From NCBI GenBank assembly GCA_002406055.1, contig DHMZ01000056.1:1-11683 (forward strand): 11,683 nucleotides of DNA, written 5' to 3'. Position 1 is the first letter of the stretch, and each line of letters starts with the position of its first letter. Source of the stretch: Spirochaetales bacterium UBA4629. Its GTDB lineage: Bacteria > Spirochaetota > Spirochaetia > Sphaerochaetales > Sphaerochaetaceae. Below are positions 1 to 7,791 of this stretch, in pieces. The notes beneath the pieces are model-generated. The model was given only the letters and a program-made list of their open reading frames with translations, was not told where the DNA came from and did not search any database. The position numbers and the translations under genes are program-made.

Positions 1-58
1 GACATAGAGTTTGTCTAATTTTTGACATAGAGTTTGTACCTGTCAATAGAAGTAGACA
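1..58. repeat. Probable insertion-sequence end (IS21-like) with direct repeats
   Basis: The 14-mer GACATAGAGTTTGT occurs at 1-14 and again at 24-37, a 23-bp period. Position 58 could be the tip of an element extending left: read on the minus strand it begins TGTCTAC and then meets both copies in the same orientation. TAGACAAA at 53-60 is also the reverse complement of 10-17. A TG...CA tip followed by several internal transposase-binding repeats is how IS21-family ends are built. The family call is inference, because neither transposase nor target duplication is in the window. It could instead be a local operator array for addB. Confidence 0.45.
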
Positions 59-78
59 AAAAAAGTTTTTTTTCTGTT

Positions 79-91
79 TTAATACGTATTA
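79..91. promoter_or_regulatory. Intergenic palindrome TTAATACGTATTA, copy 1 (upstream of addB)
   Basis: The core AATACGTATT at 81-90 is a perfect 10-bp palindrome, extended to TTAATACGTATTA at 79-91. It lies about 75 bases before the addB start. Identical cores occur at 6175-6184 and 7713-7722, all between genes. An operator or other protein-binding site is inferred from symmetry and recurrence; the binding protein is unknown. Confidence 0.45.
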
Positions 92-153
92 CATAAGCAA
101 TAATATCTATTACATTTAGAAAGTAATTCTTTAATGGAATCTTTGTTTTGTTC

Positions 154-159
154 TATAAT
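154..159 (+). promoter_or_regulatory. Candidate -10 box for addBA
   Basis: TATAAT at 154-159 matches the bacterial -10 consensus exactly. The expected transcription start, about seven bases downstream, falls at or beside the ATG at 166, implying a leaderless or near-leaderless message. No good -35 hexamer is visible; TTTAAT at 130-135 would give an 18-bp spacer. In such AT-rich DNA a chance TATAAT is possible. Confidence 0.35.
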
Positions 160-165
160 ATAAAC

Positions 166-2718
166 ATGAACGTAATAGATAGTGTCTTTTCATACTTTTT
201 AAATACAGAGAAAAAGCTAGTTTTTACATCAGAAACAATAGCAAGAAATTATTTAATGAATTTTGTTTCAACTAATCCTAATAAGGCAATTTTTAAAGAT
301 AGAGCACTTAGTTGGGATAGCTTTCTTCTCTCACTTCTTGATACTAAAGAGAAAAAAGCTGTTACTAAAACAGAACGTAAAACTTTTTCATATTCATTTT
401 TAAAAAATGGAGGATTAGAAAAACTAGAATATTTTTCTTCCCCTCTTTATAAGGAAAGCATAATGAGCTATGCAAACTCAATTAGTGCTTACCTACCTTT
501 TTTCCCATCTAACGATGATGAAATAAGAAAGCATATGAATCAAAGTATGCTAAACGATATAGATAAACTAAGAAGTGAGTATGAAAAATACCTAATTGAA
601 AATAAACTATTTGAAAAGAACTATCTTAATCCAGACTTTTCTCTTATTAAAAAGGGAGAATATGTTTTTGTCTTTCCAGAGACATTTACAAGCACAATTG
701 CAGAAAAAATTGTTTCACTTGATCTAGTAGAAACAATAAAAATACCTCAAAATGCTCCACTATCATCATTAAAAGAATATGAAAACTCACTTATTGAAAT
801 AAGACGGACGATGGAAGAAATAGAGAAAGATAGAGAAAAGTACTCAGATAGTGATATATCTATCACGTCATCTTCTCTTTCAAGCTATAAGCCATACTTA
901 ATAAGTGAAGCTAAAAAGCATGATATTCCCCTAGTTTTCACGTCAAGTGAAGCTCTTTCTTCCTACCCTGAAGGAAAGCTTATTAGAGCAATGTACAATA
1001 CCGTTAAAAGCAATTGGGATATAGAAGAGACGAAACGCCTTCTTCTTAACCCAGTATTTCCTTTTAAGGATAGAGAAAGTTTAGTTTTAATAGTAAGAAA
1101 AGCTATCGATAATAAACTCGAAAGCCATAGTTCAAAAGATTGGCTAAAAATATTAAGTGGCGAAGAAAGAGAATTATTCTACTCTGTGAGCAAAAATATA
1201 AATGAGATAGTAAGAAGTAATAATAGCCAAATAACACTAGAAAAACTAAAGTTTTTTAGAGATACATTCTTCTCTGAAGGCGAATGGAATGAAGAAGAAG
1301 ATTTAGTATTTGGAACGGTCTTAGACATCTTAAGAGATATTTCTCCATCTTTAGAGGAAGATACTTTTAGGTTCTTTTTATCACTAATAGAAGAAACTCC
1401 ATATGTAGAAAAATCAGATAAGAAGAGTGGTATTAGAGTATATAACTACCCTGCTTCTTGTGGTTTAATTACAAAAGTTCACTACATAATTGGTCTAGAT
1501 GACAAAACTACAGAGAAAAAGATTGACGATTACCCATATCTTGTTTCGCTTACACGACCTGAGAGTACAGATTTAACAACAAACATTCTATCACTATATG
1601 CCTCACCTATTTTTACTGAGAAATTAGTTATAAGTGGAACTAAACTAGGCTTTGATGGAGCAAGACTCCTTCCTTCCTTGTTTTTAGATTCTTCCTTTTT
1701 TGATAAGAAAAAAATAGAAGATGAATACTATGCAGAAAAAAAACTATGGAGAGAGAACAAAAAACCTAATGTTAGATGCTCTATTTACCAAGCTGAAAGC
1801 TATAAGAAAGCTCTTTCTTCTCCACTAAAAGGAAGAAAAGAAAAAGTTACACTTCCACTTTCCTCTAATGATAAAAAAGAAATAAGTGTTTCTACTGTAA
1901 AAGAATACGATTTATGTCCTTATCGTGGATATGTTCAAGATATATTGAACATAAGAGAAAAGAATTACTCTCCTCTCTACGAAGATCCTCTAGAAATAGG
2001 AAAAATCCTGCATTCAACAGTAGAGAAAGCGCTTGAAGAAGCAAAAACGATTGCCAATATAGATGTAGAGAGAATGGAGTATATTTTTATTGAGGAGCTT
2101 GAAAAAGCAAAGAATCATAATGGCTTAACAACCCCATATTCTTATTCACACATTCTCGGTAAATATATTAATAACTTAGAAAAAATTATTTCATCAAATA
2201 AAGCTTCAATTTACTCTGAATATGAACTAGTTGGAAATGAAATACCTATAGAGAACTACCCACTAAATAGAAATATCTCGATAAAAGGAAGAATTGATAC
2301 ACTCCTTAAAGATAAAGATGGCTATGTATACGTACTAGATTGGAAAACAAGTGGCACTAGCGACTACAACACCAGTGATGTAAATCTTGTTTCATTACAG
2401 CTCATTCTTTATTCACTTCTGCTTGAAAATGATAAAAACTATAGAGTAAAAGGCGGCGCCTTCTACTCTTTTAAAGAAGGTGACTACAAAGTTGTTTGGC
2501 CAGTGGAGAGCTACCAATCTGGGAATAATACTTACCACAATGGTTTTACGGAAGATGTAGTTACGCTTAATGCTAAGGAAAGACTCGATAAAATAAAAGA
2601 TAATCTTGAAAAAGGTAACTTTACACCACTCTATAGTGAAAGAGGCTGTTCAATGTGTAAGTTCATGAGGTTCTGCAGAGAAAAGTTTGTTGCTCAATTG
2701 GAGGAAGATAATGAATAA
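166..2718 (+). CDS. addB: AddB-like subunit of helicase-nuclease, Fe-S PD-(D/E)XK nuclease
   Basis: This is the partner of AddA in the AddAB (RecBCD-type) complex, which resects double-strand breaks in the cytoplasm for RecA loading. The C-terminal third is a PD-(D/E)XK nuclease: H616 in ILHST, D711 in GRID, then D725-W-K727. Four cysteines, C584 and the C828-x2-C831-x5-C837 cluster, fit the Fe-S staple typical of AddB and Cas4-type nucleases. Residues 1 to about 550 are divergent helicase-like sequence without a recognisable Walker A. At about 850 aa it is clearly shorter than the roughly 1,150 aa of Bacillus AddB. The ATG at 166 is preferred. An in-frame TTG at 148 would add six residues, and neither has a clear Shine-Dalgarno. 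The last eight bases overlap addA, so translation is probably coupled. The nuclease call is firm. The AddB name rests on this domain plus the addA neighbour. Confidence 0.85.
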   Translation: MNVIDSVFSYFLNTEKKLVFTSETIARNYLMNFVSTNPNKAIFKDRALSWDSFLLSLLDTKEKKAVTKTERKTFSYSFLKNGGLEKLEYFSSPLYKESIMSYANSISAYLPFFPSNDDEIRKHMNQSMLNDIDKLRSEYEKYLIENKLFEKNYLNPDFSLIKKGEYVFVFPETFTSTIAEKIVSLDLVETIKIPQNAPLSSLKEYENSLIEIRRTMEEIEKDREKYSDSDISITSSSLSSYKPYLISEAKKHDIPLVFTSSEALSSYPEGKLIRAMYNTVKSNWDIEETKRLLLNPVFPFKDRESLVLIVRKAIDNKLESHSSKDWLKILSGEERELFYSVSKNINEIVRSNNSQITLEKLKFFRDTFFSEGEWNEEEDLVFGTVLDILRDISPSLEEDTFRFFLSLIEETPYVEKSDKKSGIRVYNYPASCGLITKVHYIIGLDDKTTEKKIDDYPYLVSLTRPESTDLTTNILSLYASPIFTEKLVISGTKLGFDGARLLPSLFLDSSFFDKKKIEDEYYAEKKLWRENKKPNVRCSIYQAESYKKALSSPLKGRKEKVTLPLSSNDKKEISVSTVKEYDLCPYRGYVQDILNIREKNYSPLYEDPLEIGKILHSTVEKALEEAKTIANIDVERMEYIFIEELEKAKNHNGLTTPYSYSHILGKYINNLEKIISSNKASIYSEYELVGNEIPIENYPLNRNISIKGRIDTLLKDKDGYVYVLDWKTSGTSDYNTSDVNLVSLQLILYSLLLENDKNYRVKGGAFYSFKEGDYKVVWPVESYQSGNNTYHNGFTEDVVTLNAKERLDKIKDNLEKGNFTPLYSERGCSMCKFMRFCREKFVAQLEEDNE
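2700..2706 (+). promoter_or_regulatory. Ribosome binding site of addA (GGAGGAA)
   Basis: GGAGGAA sits inside the addB 3' end, four bases before the ATG at 2711. It decides the addA start in favour of 2711 over an in-frame TTG at 2687, and indicates coupled translation with addB. Confidence 0.8.
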
Positions 2719-5700
2719 AGAAAAAGAAGATAAATTCCTTGCTTTTTGCTTAGAAGAACATTTTGATATTACGTCTGTTACATCTCCTCAAAGAAAAGCT
2801 GTTCTCTATGATTCGTACTCGGTTCTTCCTTCAGGTGCAGGAAGTGGAAAAACAACTGTACTGACATATCGCTTTTTACGTTTGTTATTCGATTATGAGA
2901 ATGAGAAAGATAGAATCCACAGTGATGAGATTTTAACAATTACATTTACGAAAGCTGCAACAGCAAACATGAGAGCAAAAATCTACCTCATTATTAAAAA
3001 AGCTGTAGAGAAAGGTTTAATAGACGAAGAAGAACTGAAGAGATTTAGTAATGCTGAGATATCTACAACTGATAGCTTTTGTTCACGCATTGTTAGACAA
3101 GATTGTATTCGCTATGGAATATCACCAACATTTTTAATTGAAGATGATAGAGATTTAAATGAATTTGTTTCTAAGACACTAAAAGATATACTTAACGATA
3201 AGATAGAAAAAGAGGAAGACGTTGAAAAAATATGCAGATATGTATCTTTCGATAACCTACTCTCTGCTTTTAAAACTATATCTTCTTCATTTATAGATAT
3301 CTCACACCCTTATTCTTCTGACTATAACGAATTATATGAAAAAACAAAAAATGAAGTTTATTTTATAATTGAGAATAAATTTGATGAAAACAAAGAAAAA
3401 TTAAGAGCAAATCTTACATCTTTTATAGAAAAATTTAGTCCATATAAAACAATTGAAGATGATGTAAATGTTGTGTCAGAAGCTCTTATTTCACTAGAGA
3501 ATAATGCTGACTTTACTCCAACATTTTCTAGAAAAAGAAGTGTCTCAGAAAACAAAGCTATGACTGAAGAATTCATCGAATTGCGTAACACAATAAAAGA
3601 TGAATTTAAGGTATATAACTCAACTAAAAAATATTTAGATATTTCAAGTTTCACTCTTCTAAAAGGATATTCATCCTTAATATGTGAATTTGAAAAACGT
3701 CTTATTAGACATAAGCGAGAAGAAGGTTTATTAACATTCCATGATGTTATTCTACTTAGCATCGATATATTAAAAACAAATTACTCACTACGCACTTTTT
3801 ATAACAAAAAATTTAAGAAAATAATGGTGGATGAGTTCCAAGATAATAACGAAGAAAACAAGAGACTTGTCTACCTATTAGCAAGTAAAGAAGTATTTGT
3901 AGAGAATGAATATCCAACTATTAATGACATTATAAAAGAAAAGGTCTTTATGGTTGGTGATGAAAAGCAGTCTATCTACAAATTCAGAGGAGCCGATGTC
4001 TCTGTATTTAAAAACATAAGCAAAGACTTTGGTGAAGAAAGAGTCTTACCTTTGACACAAAACTTTCGTAGTGAAAAAGAGATAATTGATAAGATAAATA
4101 AAGTTTTCTCATCGTCAATAATGCCAGTAAGAGGTGAATGCCAAGAAGACTATGAAGCTGAATACACTCCATTAGTGAGTAAAAATGAAAGAGTAAAAAG
4201 CCAAATCTCCTTTAGATACCTTAATGCAAAAGATAGTCTTACAAATAATGAGGAAAAAGATATTCTCACTAACGCCACGCTATCTGAAGCATATGAAGTT
4301 GCAAGAATCATTAAAGAAGAAATATTGGGTTCAGAGAAGGACAAGTATTTAGTATCTTACAAAGATCCAAAAGATAATAAAATAAAAACAAGATATCCAG
4401 AGTTAGAAGATATAGCTATCCTTCTAAAAAAGAGTACTAATCAAAGTAGCTTTGAAAAGGCATTAAGACTTTTTAACATTCCTTTTAATGTTACAGACAA
4501 CAAATCACTTACAATGGATGCTGTTCTTAATGATTTTTATTCTGTCTTGCAGCTAAGTGTTTATGGCTTAGATGATACTCTTTCATTTGCTTCATTTTTA
4601 CGCTCACCTTTTGTAAATATGAGCGATGAAGATATTGAGCATATCATGTTTAACCATCGTAAAGATAAAGAATTAACTCTAAATCTTTCTCAGGATGGTT
4701 TATTAAAATTAGAAAATGCAAATCAAATTTTGACAGAGTTAAAGGAGAAAGAAAAAAAACAATCCCTTTGCTCTATCATGGATTACCTTTGGTTTGAAAC
4801 AGGATATAGATTCTTCATCGAAAGTGAAAGAAAAAATGCTAGTTATAGTGAACATTATGACTATCTATACACAATTGCTAATGATTATGATTCTTCAAAC
4901 AAAGGTCTAATCGAACTCCTAGACAGAATAAGAGAAAAGTTAGGAGATGTTTCAGATTTTAAAGATTTAAATGTGTTAAGAGAAGAAACAAGTGGTGTAA
5001 CAATACAGACAATACATAAATCTAAGGGACTAGAGTATCCAATTGTTTTTGTTTCTGACATGGGAGGAAAAAGTAGCGTGGATAATTTTTATCCATATCG
5101 TCTCCCCTCTTCTCTACCATTACTACCATACTTTATTGATGATAATAATAAACTCATTAATCCTATTAGTATCGTAAAAAAAGAATCAGATAACATGATT
5201 GAAAATGCTGAAACTAAACGTGTCTTATACGTTGCCGCAACACGTAGTGAAAATCACCTTATCTTTACTTCATCAATTTCAAGTAAGATTATAAACAAAA
5301 ATAATGAGATTACTTATCCAAAAGATGAAAGCTATAATTCAATGCTTCAATATTTATTAAAAGGCTTAGATTTTAATCTTTTTGATAAAAGTAGCATTAT
5401 TGAATGCAAAGAGTTCTTTCCAGTTTACTATTCAAAATTTAGAGAGAGTAAAAAAAGAGAAAAGCATAATAAAGCTCTTATCTCAGCATGGTACAATAAC
5501 CCTAAAGAAGAAAAAGTCGAGGAAGAAAAGAAAAAGATTGGAGTCACAACTCTAATTAAGGATAATGATCTTTTTAAAACTGAAGGTACATACAAAGACG
5601 AAGTTGTTCTTCCTTCTTTAAAAATAGACGCTATCCTTACTAGAACTGATCCAAAACTCACAGATGAAGAAAATAAAAAGAGAAACGAAGAAAGAATTAC

Positions 5701-6121
5701 TGAATTTGGTACATTTGTTCATTCACTTTTAGAACATTATTTTAATAATGAAGAAGAAGATTTATCTCATTATTTTAAAGAAGAAAAAGATCGAAAGAAA
5801 ATTATTGATGAAGGATTTGCTCTTCGTGATAACTTTCTTAATTCAGATTTATACTCATATATAAAATCATATAATTTGTTTCCTGAAAAGGAATTTTACA
5901 TAAAGGATGATGACTATATTGTTGAAGGAATAATTGACTTACTTGCAATAAAAGATGATGAAATAATCATTATAGACTTTAAAACAGATAGTACCTTGTC
6001 TGAAAAAAAACATACTAATCAACTTAATTATTATAAAAAGGCTATCAGTACAATCTATCCAGATAAACATATTACGTCATACGTTTTCTATCTTAGAAAC
6101 AGTCAAGAAATTATGGTTTGA
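2711..6121 (+). CDS. addA: AddA/RecB-type UvrD helicase with C-terminal nuclease
   Basis: This is the ATP-driven 3'-5' helicase and nuclease subunit of the AddAB break-resection complex. At 1,136 aa it is close to normal AddA length, and all superfamily 1 motifs are present. Walker A GAGSGKT is at 42-48, and motif Ia includes TFTKAAT. Motif II is VDEFQD (about 373-378), motif III is GDEKQSIYKFRG (from 416), and motif IV is QNFRS (from 450). Motif V is TIHKSKGLEYP (H769) and motif VI is RVLYVAATRS (837-846). The C-terminal PD-(D/E)XK nuclease shows H1004 in GTFVHS, D1076 in GIIDLL and D1089-F-K1091 followed by a Q-x2-Y segment. It therefore looks active in both helicase and nuclease. It overlaps addB by eight bases and has its own strong ribosome site, so the two form one operon. 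A terminator follows about 20 bases after the stop. Confidence 0.93.
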   Translation: MNKEKEDKFLAFCLEEHFDITSVTSPQRKAVLYDSYSVLPSGAGSGKTTVLTYRFLRLLFDYENEKDRIHSDEILTITFTKAATANMRAKIYLIIKKAVEKGLIDEEELKRFSNAEISTTDSFCSRIVRQDCIRYGISPTFLIEDDRDLNEFVSKTLKDILNDKIEKEEDVEKICRYVSFDNLLSAFKTISSSFIDISHPYSSDYNELYEKTKNEVYFIIENKFDENKEKLRANLTSFIEKFSPYKTIEDDVNVVSEALISLENNADFTPTFSRKRSVSENKAMTEEFIELRNTIKDEFKVYNSTKKYLDISSFTLLKGYSSLICEFEKRLIRHKREEGLLTFHDVILLSIDILKTNYSLRTFYNKKFKKIMVDEFQDNNEENKRLVYLLASKEVFVENEYPTINDIIKEKVFMVGDEKQSIYKFRGADVSVFKNISKDFGEERVLPLTQNFRSEKEIIDKINKVFSSSIMPVRGECQEDYEAEYTPLVSKNERVKSQISFRYLNAKDSLTNNEEKDILTNATLSEAYEVARIIKEEILGSEKDKYLVSYKDPKDNKIKTRYPELEDIAILLKKSTNQSSFEKALRLFNIPFNVTDNKSLTMDAVLNDFYSVLQLSVYGLDDTLSFASFLRSPFVNMSDEDIEHIMFNHRKDKELTLNLSQDGLLKLENANQILTELKEKEKKQSLCSIMDYLWFETGYRFFIESERKNASYSEHYDYLYTIANDYDSSNKGLIELLDRIREKLGDVSDFKDLNVLREETSGVTIQTIHKSKGLEYPIVFVSDMGGKSSVDNFYPYRLPSSLPLLPYFIDDNNKLINPISIVKKESDNMIENAETKRVLYVAATRSENHLIFTSSISSKIINKNNEITYPKDESYNSMLQYLLKGLDFNLFDKSSIIECKEFFPVYYSKFRESKKREKHNKALISAWYNNPKEEKVEEEKKKIGVTTLIKDNDLFKTEGTYKDEVVLPSLKIDAILTRTDPKLTDEENKKRNEERITEFGTFVHSLLEHYFNNEEEDLSHYFKEEKDRKKIIDEGFALRDNFLNSDLYSYIKSYNLFPEKEFYIKDDDYIVEGIIDLLAIKDDEIIIIDFKTDSTLSEKKHTNQLNYYKKAISTIYPDKHITSYVFYLRNSQEIMV

Positions 6122-6140
6122 TATGTTATCAAGATAATTT

Positions 6141-6170
6141 AAAGACTTTCTTAGCGGAAAGTCTTTTTCT
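6141..6170 (+). terminator. Rho-independent terminator of addBA
   Basis: AAAGACTTTC at 6141-6150 pairs perfectly with GAAAGTCTTT at 6157-6166 around a six-base loop (TTAGCG). The stem runs into a T-rich tail. It lies 19 bases after the addA stop. Confidence 0.9.
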
Positions 6171-6172
6171 AT

Positions 6173-6186
6173 TTAATACGTATTAA
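6173..6186. promoter_or_regulatory. Intergenic palindrome TTAATACGTATTAA, copy 2 (after addA terminator)
   Basis: This is the most perfect of the three copies: a 14-bp palindrome with the core AATACGTATT at 6175-6184. It begins just downstream of the addA terminator. No intact gene start lies close downstream, because a decayed insertion sequence begins at 6336. The following bases GTTTTGTTCT (6194-6203) also occur upstream of addB (145-154), so this may be a promoter region whose gene is lost or displaced. That last point is inference. Confidence 0.45.
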
Positions 6187-6335
6187 TTTTTATGTTTTGT
6201 TCTTTAAATATTATTTTTTATTCTTTGTTATATACACAAGAAATAAAATTATTTAATTAATGCTTTTTAGTAATATATTTAATAAGTCATATTTAAAATG
6301 TAAAATTATTTATACAATATGTTATGTTTAATAAA
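6187..6335. other. Very AT-rich non-coding spacer left of the ISL3 remnant
   Basis: No coding frame, RNA gene or strong hairpin was found. The stretch is almost entirely A and T, with TTCTTTAA at 6200-6207 shortly after the palindrome. It separates the addA terminator from the left end of the decayed insertion sequence. The last eight bases before the element (TTAATAAA) do not match the eight bases after it, so no target duplication is seen. Confidence 0.5.
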
Positions 6336-6361
6336 GGTCATTCGCTGTTTATGGTGGGTAA
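6336..6361 (+). repeat. Left terminal inverted repeat of the ISL3 remnant
   Basis: It starts GGTCATTCGCTG and ends GGTGGGTAA. Aligned by eye without gaps to the reverse complement of 7588-7613, about 19 of 26 bases agree, including the shared inner part GTGG.TAA. The outer limit could be off by a few bases. Confidence 0.65.
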
Positions 6362-6413
6362 TAGTTAATAAGAGATAGTCTAAATTGTTGTATTACAAGT
6401 ACAATAAGAGTGT

Positions 6414-7585
6414 ATGACAAACACATCTGAATTCAATCTTTTTAGCGCTGCCATCGGTATTTATTCACCTTGAACAATAGATAAAAAAGAACTTTTTCCA
6501 TCTCAGAAGAAAGCAAGGCGTTTAGAGTTACATATATATGTATCCTTTTTGAAAAGCTCTAGATTTCCATGTTCTATATGTAGTGAGGAACATACAAGCT
6601 ATGACACAAGAGAGAGTTTGGAGACATCTCAACTTCTTCCAATACAGATGCTACATTCATGCCTCCGTTCCAAGGATACAATGCTCAAAGCATGGAGTAA
6701 GGACTGTTGATGTACCTTGGGGAAGAGAAGGCTCTGGTTTTACGCTTATGATGGAAGGCGTAATACTATCTCTTTTGAAGCACCTTGCAGTGAAAACTGT
6801 AGCGGAAGAAATGGGTGAACATGACACAAAATTATGGAGTATACTCAACTACTATGTTACAAAAAGAATCCCAAAGCAAGGGTTTAGATATCCAAAACGG
6901 CAAAGGCAATGATGCAGTATCTTCTTTTAGTGAGGTATCTTGTGCTCATAATGGCAATAAAGATGCTGTCACAGACATAACAAGTGATATGTGTCATGGT
7001 TAGCGTAACTCGATGCAAACTCTCTTTTCTAAAGCCACCCTTACTGTAGATAAGTTCCATGTCGTAAAGATGGTAGGAGAAGCTGTTGATAATGTAAGAA
7101 GGAGAGAAAGCAATTCCAAAGACAAAGAAAAGAATAGAATTCTAAAAGGAACAAAATATCTATGGCTGCCAAGCAGAGATAACCTTAGTGAAAAGCAGGC
7201 TAACAGACTAGATGAACTTCTCTCTTCCGAAAATAGCTTAGATACAATAATTGCTTACAAATACAAGCTAAAGTTACAAGAGCTTTATAATGACTTCCAT
7301 GACTTTGAAAGTGCTTGCTCTTTTTTCGAAGATTTGTTTTTAGAGATGGCTAACAGTTCTGTTCATGAAATACGAAAGGTTTCAGAAAGTCTTACAAGAA
7401 ATGCAGTAGAGATCCTAAATTACTTTATTTCTCACAAAACAAATGCAATTTTAGAAGGTTTTAACTTAAAGATTAGTCTTATTAAATCTAAAACTAGAAG
7501 GTTTAGAAATATGGAAAACTTTAAGAATATGATCTACTTCTGTATGGGTGGTTTTGATTTTCCTTCTATCAAAATTATGGCTTAA
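6414..7585 (+). pseudogene. ISL3-family transposase, multiply disrupted
   Basis: Reading starts at the ATG at 6414 and can be followed through four lesions. (1) A TGA at 6471-6473 stands where SPW-T is expected, so Trp became stop. (2) After the zinc-finger part (CSIC at about 6570-6581, ending YDTRE) the frame shifts within the (AG)4 run at 6609-6616. The next frame continues ERVWRHLNFF, PRIQCSKHGV and VPWGREGSGFT, then GEHDTKLW. (3) Near 6865-6885 the frame jumps again to GLDIQNGKGNDAVSSF. The segment that should carry GIDE and KGHxY, holding the first catalytic Asp, is missing. (4) A TAG at 7001-7003 interrupts DITSDMCHG-RNSM. The final part keeps TVDKFHVVKM and NAILEGFN (catalytic Glu), then RRFRNMENF. 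The remaining roughly 390 codons plus the deletion would give about 430 aa, normal for ISL3. The gene is certainly inactive. Confidence 0.92.
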
Positions 7586-7587
7586 GG

Positions 7588-7613
7588 TTATCCACTACAA
7601 ATAGAGAATAATC
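7588..7613 (-). repeat. Right terminal inverted repeat of the ISL3 remnant
   Basis: It lies three bases after the transposase stop. Read on the minus strand it begins GATTATTCTC and ends GTAGTGGATAA, matching the left end at about 19 of 26 bases. A GTAGTGGxTAA-like inner segment directly behind the transposase gene is common in ISL3 elements. Confidence 0.65.
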
Positions 7614-7710
7614 ATTTTTTCATTATATTTTCTTATTATGTATTGAAATATAAAAGAAAAAACATAAATCATTGTTTTCTAGTTAATGAATTATAAATTT
7701 AACATAAAAA

Positions 7711-7722
7711 TTAATACGTATT
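7711..7722. promoter_or_regulatory. Intergenic palindrome TTAATACGTATT, copy 3 (upstream of parA)
   Basis: The core AATACGTATT at 7713-7722 lies 69 bases before the parA ATG, nearly the same distance as copy 1 from addB. ATTCTTTAATG at 7742-7752 follows, an 11-mer also found at 126-136 upstream of addB. The shared arrangement suggests a common regulator or promoter architecture; this is inferred. Confidence 0.45.
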
Positions 7723-7791
7723 GAGTATTAATATCTTACATATTCTTTAATGATGATTTAATATAAAATAAAATTTAATAAAGGATGCGTT

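Larger units (their letters stand above)
6336..7613 (+). mobile_element. Decayed ISL3-family insertion sequence
   Basis: The element is bounded by imperfect inverted repeats (6336-6361 and 7588-7613, about 19 of 26 positions matching) and carries one broken ISL3-type transposase. It is about 1.28 kb; restoring the apparent internal deletion would bring it to about 1.4 kb, usual for the family. ISL3 elements normally create 8-bp target duplications, but the flanks TTAATAAA and ATTTTTTC do not match. The duplication has probably eroded, or the exact tips lie a few bases away. It sits between the addBA terminator and the parA promoter region and interrupts no recognisable gene. It cannot transpose by itself. 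Confidence 0.85.

Noticed and set aside
166..2718. A Cas4-like CRISPR adaptation nuclease, because of the cysteine cluster.
   Set aside because: The protein is far longer than Cas4, is followed immediately by addA, and no CRISPR array or cas gene is present. AddB explains all features.
3358..3762. A 134-codon minus-strand open frame inside addA.
   Set aside because: It is antisense to a well-conserved helicase gene and has no recognisable motif or ribosome site.
6815..7003. A separate 62-codon gene.
   Set aside because: It is the middle part of the broken ISL3 transposase, in the same frame as the following piece and separated from it only by a TAG.
6414..7585. Programmed frameshifting to make an active ISL3 transposase.
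   Set aside because: Two in-frame nonsense codons and loss of the catalytic Asp segment cannot be repaired by recoding.
6327..7784. TTTAATAAAGG occurs both at the left end of the ISL3 remnant (6327-6337) and in the parA leader (7774-7784), suggesting a target duplication or duplicated leader.
   Set aside because: The second copy is about 160 bases from the right terminus, so it is not a target-site duplication. The 11-mer is AT-rich and surrounding bases do not align.
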